This document shows positions 1 through 10,947 of a stretch of 64,000 bases of DNA, piece by piece. Under the pieces are notes generated by a model. The model had not been told where the DNA came from and searched no databases. It was given only the letters and a program-made list of their open reading frames with translations. The stretch lies in assembly GCA_006535965.1 (NCBI GenBank), contig QEAR01000064.1:58698-122697 (forward strand), read 5' to 3'. This DNA is from Spizellomyces sp. 'palustris'. Taxonomy: Eukaryota > Chytridiomycota > Chytridiomycetes > Spizellomycetales > Spizellomycetaceae. How positions within the stretch are numbered: the stretch's first letter is position 1; each line of letters starts with the position of its first letter. A program made the translations under genes and the position numbers.

Positions 1-676
1 AATGCTTCGTCAATTGGAGCCCTTGGGAAGAAGCCCGAAGAAGGTATTTGAGCATCACATTGAAATTTGCCTGTTGGACTTGAGTTCATAAGGTTCCCTA
101 TTTGGCAGATAAAGATGCGAAACCCGCACCTGCAGCAAGTGTTCGAGATAGATGGAAGAACCTTGAAAAGGCCGCGAGTGAGTTTTGAAAGGACTGACAG
201 TTCATTGAGGATCCGAGCATTAAAGTCTCGCCTCTACTTTGAAACAGCTACCACACAACCGCTCGTTCAGCGCAAAACGAGCGTGCGCGTGGCCGACGTT
301 GTAACCGCAGCTGTTGCCGCCAAGAAGGAAGAACAAGCTGCCAATAAAGAAGAGCCCATCACGGAGTCAACTCGTGAGTTACATTTGCTACTGTTTTCCT
401 CGCTACCTATTACAGTGATCTAAACTACCGTAAACAACAGCCTCAACGATCCCCGCAGCACCGATCCTTCCCCCAGCCCCTGGTATCCCTCCCGGTACAA
501 TCGTAGCAGCCCTCGCGGATTATGCAAGTGGTGGGGAAGGTCAGTTAAGTATGACGGCTGGAGAGACATTCAAAGTGGTCAAATGGGATTATGGAAATGG
601 GTGGGCGTATGGGCAGAGTGTGGATGGAAGCAAGTCTGGAGTATTTCCCCAAACCTATGTTCAAAGAAGTATGTGA
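1..676 (+). CDS. SH3 domain protein, C-terminal part (5' end outside window)
   Basis: Exons <1-43, 109-177, 248-373 and 441-676 join in one frame with GT-AG introns of 65, 70 and 67 nt. The visible protein is a lysine/alanine-rich low-complexity stretch, then a proline-rich linker, then a C-terminal SH3 domain that starts at ALADYASG and contains the usual second-half signature (WAYGQ, then GVFPQTYVQ). The stop TGA is at 674-676, four residues after the fold ends. SH3 domains bind proline-rich partners, often in actin or polarity complexes, but the catalytic or scaffold part lies off the left edge, so the family is not identifiable. The intron placement is inferred from frame continuity; each exon has a stop in frame just beyond its donor. 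Confidence 0.75.
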
Positions 677-1053
677 ACAGTTAGAGATGTTCGATGGCGG
701 ACTTGGGAGGCGCTTTTTGGCTACTTACTATGTTGGTGAATGAAATATCACATGTTACATTTATGAATGGCCGCGGTGGTTCATCATTGTAGGAAAGTCA
801 GCCATTGCAAAATATGTCTAGGGATTACTTACAGCTGAAGAATGCATTGCATTCTACATTGTGCTGCGACCTGTAGCTAATAGTCAATTTACCATTCAGT
901 TTTGCTTCTCTAGTGTACAGTGTAAACATATGCGAGACCTAATACAGTACTCCCATAATGGGTCCTCAGTTTCAATTATGCACATTATGCCAACGATATC
1001 CCACTCATGCAAACTATGTACAAAGGTTAATGCTAATGCTAAGGAATACTGGC
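677..1053. other. Intergenic gap between convergent genes
   Basis: 377 bp between the tail of the SH3 gene and the tail of AAR2. It should hold both 3' UTRs. No further coding, RNA gene or repeat was recognised. Confidence 0.6.
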
Positions 1054-2524
1054 CTACATCTCAACGATAACAGGAGCAAATTCTCCTTCCTCTTCCTCCT
1101 CCTCCTCCCCAAGCACCCGTACATCATGCCGAATGTCCCACTTGAATCTCGACTCGACGAAATCGACCAAAGCGTCGACCCCGTTCTGTAAAGTTTTTGG
1201 CACGCCCCGTCCTGCACGATCTTGAAGCATTCGTACAAATATGAGGATATTGGATCGGATGAAATTGTCCGCTGAAAGTGCGTCGTAGAAAAAATCTGTT
1301 GGATGGGATTCCAGTTGGGCGTGGAAGATGCCTGAAGGGAATACCTTTGTGTGAATAATTGCCTACGTAAATGGCCTAGCCTATTGAGTTTACCTATGAA
1401 TTCATAAAAGAGTGTGTCGCCATTGTCGTCAATTGCTTCGTCAGATTGACAAAGCAGATGGATAAATGTTTTCCACTGTTCATAACCGTCGTAGACTTCT
1501 CCGATGAGGAATATGATAAATGCAAGCTGTAGTTCTCCTAAAAATTCTTTATAATCTTATTTTGGGGCGATGTCAGTAGAGTTCACGCCTCAATGATCGG
1601 AATTCTATTTACCATCATACCTTTGTACTGATTTTGCAGTAGTTGACGAAGGAGATAACTTTTATCCATACTGTACTTTGTAACATCTCCACCAGATGCA
1701 CCGGATGGAAAGGAACGCTTCAGATCGATGGGCGTGAGGTTCAGTCTTAACACTTCCACGCGCTCGCCTCGAATCATTTCTTCCCCTCCCTGCGCGGCTG
1801 CGGTATTTGCATCATGCTCTGATTGGTCCACATCCATTTGCGTCTCCCTAGATGGTTTGCATTGTCGAACATCATCCACATCTGAAAATCGAGATACAGT
1901 CGTCATTGCGCTAATCTTCCCTGACGGTGGGAGGATTCTAGAGATGAGTTGAGGGGTGATATGCGTCGTGAGTCTTAGCCACTTCTGATATGGGCTGACA
2001 GGATCATTGTCAACGGGAAGGAGCGGGTAAACACCAAGGAATCGATCAAAGTCGCGTACGTCTGGTGGACCGCAGGGTAAATTTGGAGAAAAACCAGTGA
2101 AACATTTGAAACCCTCTTTACACGTACTTGATCTGTATCGTTCCGCATCTTCTTGATCTATTTCATCATCTGCATATAGATCCTCGGTCGAGGGGTTCCA
2201 GCGCTTCACAACTACCTAGGCGTCACAGAAGTTCTGAACAACTATGTCGGGGAGGCACGTCATTACTATTTCACATTCACCAAAACTAACCTCACGCTCG
2301 GCAAACGTCTTAAAAAACCCTGTCCGTACTGAGCCCTCCCCATGTCGACTTAGCGCACTATAGTACACAAAATGTATTCCCGGTGGAATGAGCTTGAGGC
2401 CCTTGAACTTTGGACCGGTTGTCCAGGAGTAGCAGTCTACACCAAATTCCATATTTTGCGGAGCGTCCAGAAAAAGGAGAACCGCCCCTTTCTCAAATAA
2501 GGCGTTTGCAGTTTCTTGGTCCAT
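1054..2524 (-). CDS. AAR2: AAR2 splicing factor homologue (U5 snRNP assembly)
   Basis: Minus-strand exons 2291-2524, 1621-2215, 1394-1537 and 1054-1331; introns 75, 83 and 62 nt; 416 aa, close to the family size of about 380. The N-terminal half has the AAR2 hallmarks: FEKGAVLLFLDAPQNMEFG, then YSWTTGPKFKGLKLIPPG, then HFVYYSALS and RTGFF. The C-terminal half carries GELQLAFIIFLIGEVYDGYEQWK and ends with RFKWDIRHDVRV plus an acidic tail. AAR2 holds Prp8 in a cytoplasmic pre-U5 particle before Brr2 joins in the nucleus. The start ATG at 2522-2524 directly precedes the conserved DQETANALFEKG. The gene is head-to-head with the RPA34-like gene 214 bp away, so the two probably share a promoter region. 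Confidence 0.93.
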
Positions 2525-2738
2525 TTAGACGAGTAGGATGGGAATGGTGGAAAGTGTGATCTTTTGCGTAGGTCAACGTTTGCGATCTTGCTGGTGGATA
2601 GCTGTGCCATGCATTGGAAGTGGCTGCATTCCACATATCCACAATCTAACCATATTTATTTTTGGCTTTTGGGCTCAGATCAGCAAAAAGCAGAAGCGTT
2701 CACGAAATCGCGGGATTTGCAGTTCACGAACCTCTGTC

Positions 2739-3751
2739 ATGGCCAAAGTTCGCACAGAAGGACTCAGCGCGGAGACTGTCCACTCTTCCGACGAGGAAAG
2801 CTCACCCGAGACAAACGGGTATAATGACGAAGATCTCGAACTCGAGTATCAACCTCCAAAAGGCTTTGTGCGCGAGCCGTTGACGTACACATCCGCTTTC
2901 GACTTTGATAGCATCACAAGCGATAAGGAGGTCTGGTTGTTTAGAGTGCCTAATGAAGTAAGTGCGTCCAAAGCCAAGGTTTCTGTAGTTGACATCTGGG
3001 ATTGTACATTTAGCAGAGTTGCATTACAGGTTCCTGTCACAAAACTGAAAGGTCTCATTCTGCGAGATCCGACAATACCAACTCCATCATCATTCGCAAC
3101 AGAACCCACACCCGTAGCACATCTCACCCTTCCCGCTACCACCCCACAATCCAGTGAAGAGGAGTATGCCATCCATGATATCACAACACCAAACACATAC
3201 GGCGAACCAGGCGAAATGCTGGAACTGAAGCCTCTTTTGCCAAGCAAACGTTTGAATCGCTACTCGTTGAGCAAGACCTCGTGTACCAGGTTCTTTAGTG
3301 TGACACCGGTCGCGGATTTGGCGCCCACCTCAGCGGCATTGCAAGAAAAGGGTTGTGAAGCCAAGGAGGAGGCATATGAGAGACCTCAACATCCTGAAGG
3401 ACTAACATTACAATCATTGCCCTTTGGATTTGATACTGGTGCGTACTTGGAAGAGTAGGTGACATTCGCGAACCGCATACTCACGCTTGTGCATTTGCAG
3501 CGGGAAAAGCTTTGGAGCTCTCACTGGAGCGGTACAACCTCGATGCCCGATTCCCCGCCAAATCCAAACGCGGGGTTACAAATGAGTCCACTCCAGCAGC
3601 AACTCCCAAAAACAAGAAGGCGTCCAGTAAATCCACACCGTCGACGGGAAAGAAGCGAAAGCAGGAAGCGGAAGGGCAAATGTCCGACTCCCGAAAAGCG
3701 CCAAAATCGAGCGAAAAGAAACGAAAGAAAGTCAAGAGCCAGGAAGATTAG
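2739..3751 (+). CDS. Probable RNA polymerase I subunit of RPA34.5/POLR1G type
   Basis: Exons 2739-2957, 3030-3438 and 3501-3751; introns 72 and 62 nt; 292 aa. Seen: an acidic N-terminus, then a PPKGF..DFDSI..DKEVWLFRVP segment resembling the RPA34.5 dimerisation entry (an aromatic-hydrophobic strand followed by KLKGL), a low-complexity middle, and a strongly basic C-terminal tail rich in KKRK and SEKKRKK clusters, as in Pol I RPA34/CD3EAP proteins. In that family the protein pairs with RPA49 to aid rRNA transcription in the nucleolus. Members are poorly conserved, so the call rests on layout plus the short WLFRVP motif. The start at 2739 is the first ATG giving the acidic N-terminus; an upstream in-frame extension to 2538 lacks protein-like composition. 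Confidence 0.6.
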
Positions 3752-4044
3752 AATATTGCTCCTGTATCTTATGCACAATATAATAAGGAGGAAAGATGCG
3801 ATGGTGCTATTGCACAATGATACAAACTCCCAGCTCAACCGGCCCATGCGTGAACAATCATACTCTCGAAATTAGCAGATGTACAAGAAAAGAAGAAAGA
3901 AATGAGGTGTCCAAAAAACGGTGGCCTTCGAACAAAGGTGCTGCCTAGGGCGAAGCGGTGCATGTTGTCATGAAACCTCCCAGCCACCCCCGACGGGCAA
4001 GTCGCAATATCCTAATGGTCGAAAACACATCTCTAATGTATCCT

Positions 4045-5588
4045 TCAATCGGAATCATCCCCATCCCCCACAGAATCAATTTCCCTTAACGGCGCAGACT
4101 CTTCATCAAAGGTCTTGAGCAAATGTGCCTCATTGACCAATGATGTTGCTACTCCTCCAGCTGACAAGGAATTTCGTCGGCTGGCATTGGTAAACTTGTC
4201 TGGCGATCCATGGGCGGCAGGTGATTTGTGTGAGTTGAGTTGGAAGACTCCGACAAAGATGGTGAGGAAACCCGCAAACATGGATATGACGTCCCGCTGT
4301 GGATAAGAAAAATCCCGGTAAATAAGGTTATAAGCACAGTATGAAACACGCCATGACTTACACCACTGGTGTCATTAAAGCCCTTAAAGAGTAGGACAGA
4401 TGCTATGATGGTTGCTGTGCTAAAGAACACATAATAAACTTGGAAACAAACTGGGGTTAGGATGCAATAAAGATCGAGTTCCACAACGATGGCACGTACT
4501 TGGGGTTACTCTAGAAAAGCCACGTAAAAGACATTTAGCGAGTCGCGTATCGAAACCTTCGCGAAAGATGACAATTGCATACCTATTTGTCGAAAACAGA
4601 TCCAATGCCTTATTGAAGTAATTCATCTGAACCATTGCACATCCCACGACCGTCAATCCGAAAACATATGTGGACGGATAAATCAGCTGGTTCTGCCCAG
4701 ACAGGGTCAATCGCATAGCGATACCAAATCCTTTACAGGCCATGACGGAGATTGATCCGACTAGGGAGCATATGGAGATGTAAACGATCATGCTCTTTTT
4801 ACCCCATTTTGGTGCCACTTTGTAGATGAGGTATATGGATACGCCTGAGACGAGCAGACAGTAGATAAGGAAGCCTTTTAAAGTAAAGGATGAGATAGTG
4901 CCTCGGAGGCAGCAGAGAGAATATGTACAGGACTCACCAGGTTGCAAGGCGTAATTCAAAATTTCATCCACAGTCTCAACGTGCTTTTCTTCAGGCGCAT
5001 GAAGGATGATGACGACGGAACCAATGATGCACAAGGCAGCTCCAACCTTTCCCTCCATCCCTAATTCTTCCTGTAGGAAGAACGACGCCAAAATAGCACT
5101 AGAACATGCCATAGTGTGAGCCGCTGCTTCAAGAATGGGCAAAACCAGTGCTAGCCATAGCGGAAGTACCTGACAACCACACTTCCCGCACCCAAAGGCG
5201 TCACCAAAATGGCGGGTGCATATGTGTATGCGGCAAAATTGGCAATCTCACCCAATACCACTGCGTATTTCAAACATGTCCCTCAGTCATGCTTGTTCTA
5301 ACGAGTCCCCAAAGCACCGTATATAAGACTCACTTGTCACCATCCCTGCCCACCATTTGTAATTCTGCAGGTAGCTGTAACTGTCTCCAGCATTTCCTAA
5401 TCATCAAGGATATCAATATCTCCAGCTTAACAGCATTCTCCTCCTCCCTAAAATTCGCTGGTCCGCTCACCGCCATGTGTCCGCGCAGCGTCCAACAACC
5501 CCATTTTCGTTATAATGAAGCTTGTTCCAATCAAGACGCTAGAGGACAGGGCCAGTATCAGGCCGACATATTTATCGTCCAACGGCAT
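4045..5588 (-). CDS. NIPA-family magnesium transporter with an 11-nt microexon
   Basis: Eight minus-strand exons: 5471-5588, 5334-5396, 5170-5260, 4938-5098, 4583-4874, 4500-4510, 4362-4438 and 4045-4296; introns 61-74 nt; 354 aa. About nine hydrophobic helices follow the NIPA/DUF803 pattern: [14 protein letters not shown], then [81 protein letters not shown], and [19 protein letters not shown] proteins carry Mg2+ across plasma or endosomal membranes. Exon 6 is only 11 nt; it supplies the VTP that every homologue has before the conserved YYVFF helix, and its phases match on both sides. The C-terminus is a serine-rich and acidic cytoplasmic tail. The next gene upstream (NAA35) is on the same strand. 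Confidence 0.92.
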
Positions 5589-6043
5589 GTCCACCCGAAT
5601 TCAAGTGAAGCAATATTGGAGGTGTGGATGGCGAGAAGGGCGGGATGGAAGGGGGGACGGGTTTTTTCAGTTAGGAGCACAGGCTATGCGTGCAATTTAA
5701 TAAAAATGCGTCCGTCCTCATGCACGGTTTCGTATGGTATCCTTGAGTGTCGTTCCTTTGTTTGTGAATGCCAGCCCGCCCCCGTCGGTTGACACAAGGA
5801 AATTGGGGAATTTCGTTAATAAAAGCAAGTCAAAAATAGAAACAAAGGCGGACCTTCATGTGTTGATCCCAATGGAAGACCCCCCCACCCCAAAAACGTT
5901 CTGGATGGAGTCACAAGGGTGAGTTTGGTTTCATTTTTCACACGCATTCCAATGCATTTCAAGGGACCTTCCGTTGAGGAACCTCTCGTCAAGGGAGCTT
6001 TTGGCATTATTCTTTTTATTATTTTTTACTATTTTAATAAGCA
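5589..6043. other. Intergenic, no gene seen
   Basis: 455 bp between the start of the NIPA gene and the end of NAA35, both on the minus strand. It should contain the NIPA promoter and NAA35 3' UTR. A T-rich stretch lies at 6008-6035. The small reading frames here have no recognisable product. Confidence 0.6.
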
Positions 6044-8615
6044 TCATCGCTTAACTACCAGTAAAGGGACCTGCTTATGGTACTTTGTCTCAAAGGCCAC
6101 ATCAAGGCGCTTCCCCTTCTCTGTCGTATCTATCCCCGTCATTGTCCGGATGCCCACTTCATTAGCAATACAGAGTTTGATCAGATTGGAAATATCCTAA
6201 AATAAAGGATCCGTTGAGATGACGACACGCGGTATAGCTGTAGGATAAAAACCACTCACTGTTCGCCAGTCTTCTATCCAGCTCTGCTGTTTATCTACAC
6301 AATGTACCCCATTCTCTCGTTTGGAACTCTGCAAGAGACGTTCCAGCATCCCTTTTGCAGCTGCAAAGTCAGCTTGTGCTAGCTGTAAAGCCTATGCAAC
6401 ATGGACATCTCAGTATTTGGTCAAACCATTGAATGAGCTGCCCAGTCTTACCTCAGCGCCGTCATCATTTTCCTGCACAGCGTCAAGAAAATGCTCGAAA
6501 GGCAATATAGAAGGGCTCCCCAGGTTCGAGAATACCCGGAAGCGATGTCCATAGTGTATACTCTCATTGTAGGCTGCATGTTTCGGACTAGGAAGAAGTC
6601 CTTGTCGTCTCAAGACCTTTCCCAGTTGAAATAACCCTCGGAAAATGAGCTGCTTGGCCACTACTTCCGTCAGCAAAAGCGTTGTGGTCTGCTCTTCTCT
6701 CCGACCTGGCCTATTTTGATTCCGCTCAATGCGTAACAAATGCTGCTCTTGCATCTCAAAGAGATACTCTAGGTACCAGGACACCATCACATGCTCGTAC
6801 GTGCCGTAGAGATCCAGCTCATACCCAAGAAGGAGATAAAGCGACAGTAGATTAAGCTTCTGATTGTACACCCACGATGATAAATGAAAGGGCAATTCGT
6901 CGGAATCTGATCGGTTCGGTATCGTCGCATGCAAATCCAGATCCAATGCTTCAGCTTCCACCTGTAAGGCTTCCCATTGCCGCACAAGCTTCCGCAGCCG
7001 TCGGTGTTGTCGTGCTCGATTGTGCCCAAACAATTGCAGCAAAGCCCAAAAAGGATCGACTGCGCGTTCCAAAAAGAGGTCGACTGTCTCCATAACTTGC
7101 GGATCCGTGACGGAAAAGCAGAGAGGACTACACAGCTTGATGATTGAATCCCGAATAAGATCTTTCAAACCCATTCGACCAAAAAGTTTACCGTCGCGGA
7201 CCAAAGTCTTTTGCATGAGAGATCGCGTCAAGACATTCGGATTGGGGGACCGTCCTGACATATAATTCAGAAATCCCAGCAATTCATGCGAGTCTTGCAC
7301 GGCGGGCACATCACATATCTCTTGAAAGTGCGACAGCATGGATGCCATAGCCTCAGCACCATCTTCTTTCCGCATTGCAATGATGGGTTTTGGTGGAGAC
7401 TGCGAGAAGAGTTTCCGAGTCACATAGGGATCAAAGCTTTCTTTAACATCGAATCCGAGAGGTATGGTGTTTTGGATCGTTTTAATTTGCGTGATCGCTT
7501 GTGCAAGGCTTTTTCGTGCGTGAGGTAGGTTATATCGGCCTATGTTCGCCACGGTTGAGTAAAACGCCCGGCGAAACCGTATCCGTGATAAGAGGGCGTC
7601 AATGTACTCCAATTCCCGTCCCTCGGGGCACTCTAGGATCTCTATTTCACCCGCATCCGATTTAGCCGGCTTTCCCTTTGCCTTCCTCCAATGAACCATA
7701 AGGGCGTCCTCAACTTGCAACAAAGATGACATCGCTTCATTCTCCTGTACTTCCTCGCATAAACTGAGGCCCATGGAGTCTGGGATGAAATCTTCTTCCT
7801 CATACACGTGTGCCATAGTGACCTCCCGTCGGATCAAGTTTGCAGTTTTTAATACTGCAATGACATAGGCTTGCAGTAACGGACTAGTTATTTTGTAGGG
7901 GTCGTGAAGGTAGATGCAGGTGAACAAAGTCTGGCAGAGGAGGTTGCCCGATATCCAAGACATCTCCAAACTGATCAGCTCGTCGATGATACCAATCACT
8001 TCAGCCGCGGTGAATCGCTTCGTTTTAATGTCGGAAACGGCAAGTTTCCCCGACGTCAACTCAGGAGGGAGTCCCATGCCAGCATCCATCTTTGGATCCA
8101 TCATCTTCAAACAGCCAAATATTTAAGAGAACAGCGATGACATATAAGATAATGGTCCGGCCTACCTCAATAGCAGACATGGCCTCCCAAAGCGTAAATC
8201 CCTCGGGGTGTGCGAGCTGGCCCACTTCCAACTCTTTAATAAAAAAAAATGGAAAAGCAACCTCAATGAGCTTAAAGCACAAACGTCAGCCCTTTGCTGC
8301 AACAATCCCAAAGGCCTCAGGGAGAACCCTCACCATTGGTTGCATCTTTGAGAAACTGCGTTACATCCTGCCAACATGGTTCTACCGGTGCCCACCCAAA
8401 CGGTCTGTGAACGCTGGTTGCTTTGTGGGTTAATTAGGTAGGGCTCACAGGAACAGAGCGGTATTTAATGCAACGTACGTGGTTTGTGATCTTGTTCCAG
8501 AATCTCTTCGTGTATTCTGCATTGAATGAAAGAACAGTTACGGATCTCCAACTTTTGTTGAACACGCATTTGTTTGGTGGAGTAACATCTAGGACACTTA
8601 CGTTTTAAGAGACAT
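6044..8615 (-). CDS. NAA35: NAA35/MAK10, auxiliary subunit of NatC N-terminal acetyltransferase
   Basis: Seven minus-strand exons: 8602-8615, 8479-8516, 8334-8420, 8166-8233, 6452-8104, 6260-6391 and 6044-6196; 714 aa, as in animals (about 725). The family signature LWEAMSAIE|MMDPKMDAGM is split by the 61-nt intron at 8105-8165; upstream exons give WQDVTQFLKDATNELEVGQL. The long fifth exon contains FCS-like helical repeats typical of Mak10, including YNLPHARKSLAQAI and EVVAKQLIFRGLFQLGKVL. The C-terminus ends FETKYHKQVPLLVVKR. NatC acetylates N-terminal Met-hydrophobic proteins on ribosomes; NAA35 is the scaffold anchoring NAA30 and NAA38. The first exon encodes only MSLK plus two bases, so the start at 8615 depends on a 14-nt exon whose donor (GTAAGT) is strong. 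Head-to-head with RPAP2, 260 bp apart. Confidence 0.93.
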
Positions 8616-8875
8616 TCCGAGAGCTTTCAAACACTCTGGAAGAAAAGCGCACGAAAACTCCACGTTCCTCCGTTACAATTTTCCTTGCAACTCGACTTCA
8701 AGACGTTCCAGCTCCCTTGCAGCTCACTAGCACTGGAAGGCGCAGGTCAGAATCGAACAGTTGATGTGTCATGGTTGCCAAGCAACCTTGAGGGCACAGT
8801 CATGATAGAAGCATAAACGTCACAAATGTCCGTCGCTCACTCGCCCACTGCAAACAGCGTAGAGATCACCCCATC

Positions 8876-10780
8876 ATGCACAAACCCCACACGCCAAGTC
8901 CACTGTCCAACCCCCAGAATGTAGTGACAGCCCCACGACCTTCCCGACGAGTACCAGGTCGTGCCCCAAGACCAAGAAAGAAAAAAGATGTGACCGATCG
9001 GCAAAAGTCAATAACAAAGTCGGCTGCGACTCGAGCGGAATGGGATAAAAGAGCATTTGAGTGGCAGCAACGACTTTTTGATGGTGCTGTCGATGTCGAT
9101 TTACTTGTTGAAGCGGTGCGTTAAATGAAGAATGTTTTGAAAAAACAAAACAGGCCTAAACTAGTCCACCTCCAGGCCAAATACGTAACACCCACCGACT
9201 ACACCCACATTGTCACTGAGCGAGTATCCGACAAGACATGCGGTTACCCACTCTGCGATGGAGCGGTTGAAGATATCAAGGGCCGGTATCGCATATCAAG
9301 AGCAGAGCAGAAAGTGTACGATGTGACCGAGTTGAAGAGTTTCTGTTCATCAACTTGTTTTGCTGCAAGTCAGTTTTTCAAGGCGCAGTTGATTGAGGAG
9401 CCGGTTTATATGAGGAAGTTTGACAGGTGGGTGTCATCACTGCAGAGTATTCTTGACAAAGAGGTGTCACTGATCTGGTATGGTGTGTTTGGTAGCATGC
9501 CACCATTTGAGGTCATTCCTACAGGATGCACACTAAGGTATAATAGGGGCCTTGATCCCACTGTGCTTAAATCCATATCCTAATGCTTTTACAATACTAC
9601 TAGTGAATTCCGCCAACAAAAAGCAGCAAAATCCGCACCAAGCACCACATCACCCAAAACGCTCCGCACCAACTACGTACACACCCTCCTTCAACGCCTC
9701 CCAAATATGAGCGCCCCCACCATCGTAGTGAAAGAAAACGCTATTGAACCCCCGACGGTACCTTCACCTCCTGCTGATATAGACCCACAACACGACGCTA
9801 TTGAAGGCTTTCATGTGCAATTTAGAAAGGACCAAAAGGGGACACCTTCTACAATGGTATTAAAGGAATGTCTGGACGTTAATTCAGTCATGCCTGAATC
9901 AACGGAGGATACACAACACCGTGAGAGCCGAATCCATGAGCCAAGCCTCGGGGAAGGCATCACGCATCTTGAGAATCGAATGCAAGAACTTTCTCTCACA
10001 CACCAGGATATCCCCATTGCGTCACCTAATGGCCCACCTAGACATCACACCAAAGGCCCAGCCGCTCCACACCGCCCCCCAACTTGGATATTCTCTTCTG
10101 AAACCGTTATTGAGTCTACACTTGCATCACCCCCGCATACACCTATTGAACCCGATACAACACCACAGACTCCACAGACATGGCTTCTGCCCAAACCGAT
10201 TGGAAAACTTGTCTCGTTATCTTATTTTGGAAATATTTGGACATTGTTGGGGCGGATGGTGACGGATCGGACGAGGGCGTGGGTGCGTGGGGAGTCCTGG
10301 GGGCCGGTGGTAGAGGATGAGACGATGACGATCCGTAAAGGAATCTTTATGGAAAAGATGCTTGAGATGTATGTTTTGAACTGTATTCTGTTTTCATATT
10401 GGTGTAAGGTTGTGTTTTTTTAATGTCCCTTTCTTTTGGTGTGCGTAGGTATGCCCTTGTTCGGCGCGACTATCACATCACGGTGCCCATTACGGATGAT
10501 TTATCGGGGTTGGTCGACACGCTATACCTCTCTGAAACAATGGCCGTGCCGTCTCACGCAGAACAATGGGTGCTTTGTATTACTTTTATTAAAGTGTACG
10601 TATGATGGCTTTGGTCGTGGCAGCCTTGTCAGTGGTGATACTCATGCAGTTTTTGTATGTAGGCTGTTCCGCCGATCGGATCTTCTTGCCCAGGAAGTGG
10701 ATAACAAGTGGAAAGACATGCTGGAACCCAGCGGAGTCAGTGTAGAGGAATTGAATGTGTTTGTCCAGTTGTTTGGATAA
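8876..10780 (+). CDS. RPAP2: RPAP2/Rtr1-type RNA polymerase II CTD phosphatase
   Basis: Exons 8876-9115, 9176-9426, 9604-10368, 10449-10595 and 10663-10780; introns 60, 177, 80 and 67 nt; 506 aa. The Rtr1 zinc domain is clear: TCGYPLC (Cys102, Cys107), then RYRISRAEQKVYDV, then FCSSTC (Cys137, Cys141) and ASQFFKAQLIEEPVYMR. That is the C-X4-C...C-X3-C arrangement of RPAP2. The rest is a disordered middle and a helical C-terminal region ending LFRRSDLLAQEVDNKW. The family removes Ser5 phosphate from the Pol II CTD and helps Pol II import. The second intron is much longer than its neighbours; reading through it would end the protein at 9583. The N-terminus is basic (PRPRKKKD), possibly a nuclear signal. 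Confidence 0.9.
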
Positions 10781-10947
10781 AGCCCGGGCTGGCTTTCCTT
10801 GATGTAGGTGTGCGTCATGCACGAGGGGGGGATGGGATTGGATTCTGTGTGTATATAGGTCGACCTTTCATATTAAAAAAAAAAAAGAATTCCAAATCCC
10901 ATCTCATGGACCATGCACCCAAAAACGTTACCAGTCCCAATCCATAC

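Noticed and set aside
5148-5792. 214-aa plus-strand reading frame
   Set aside because: Antisense to three exons and two introns of the magnesium transporter; no protein-like motif.
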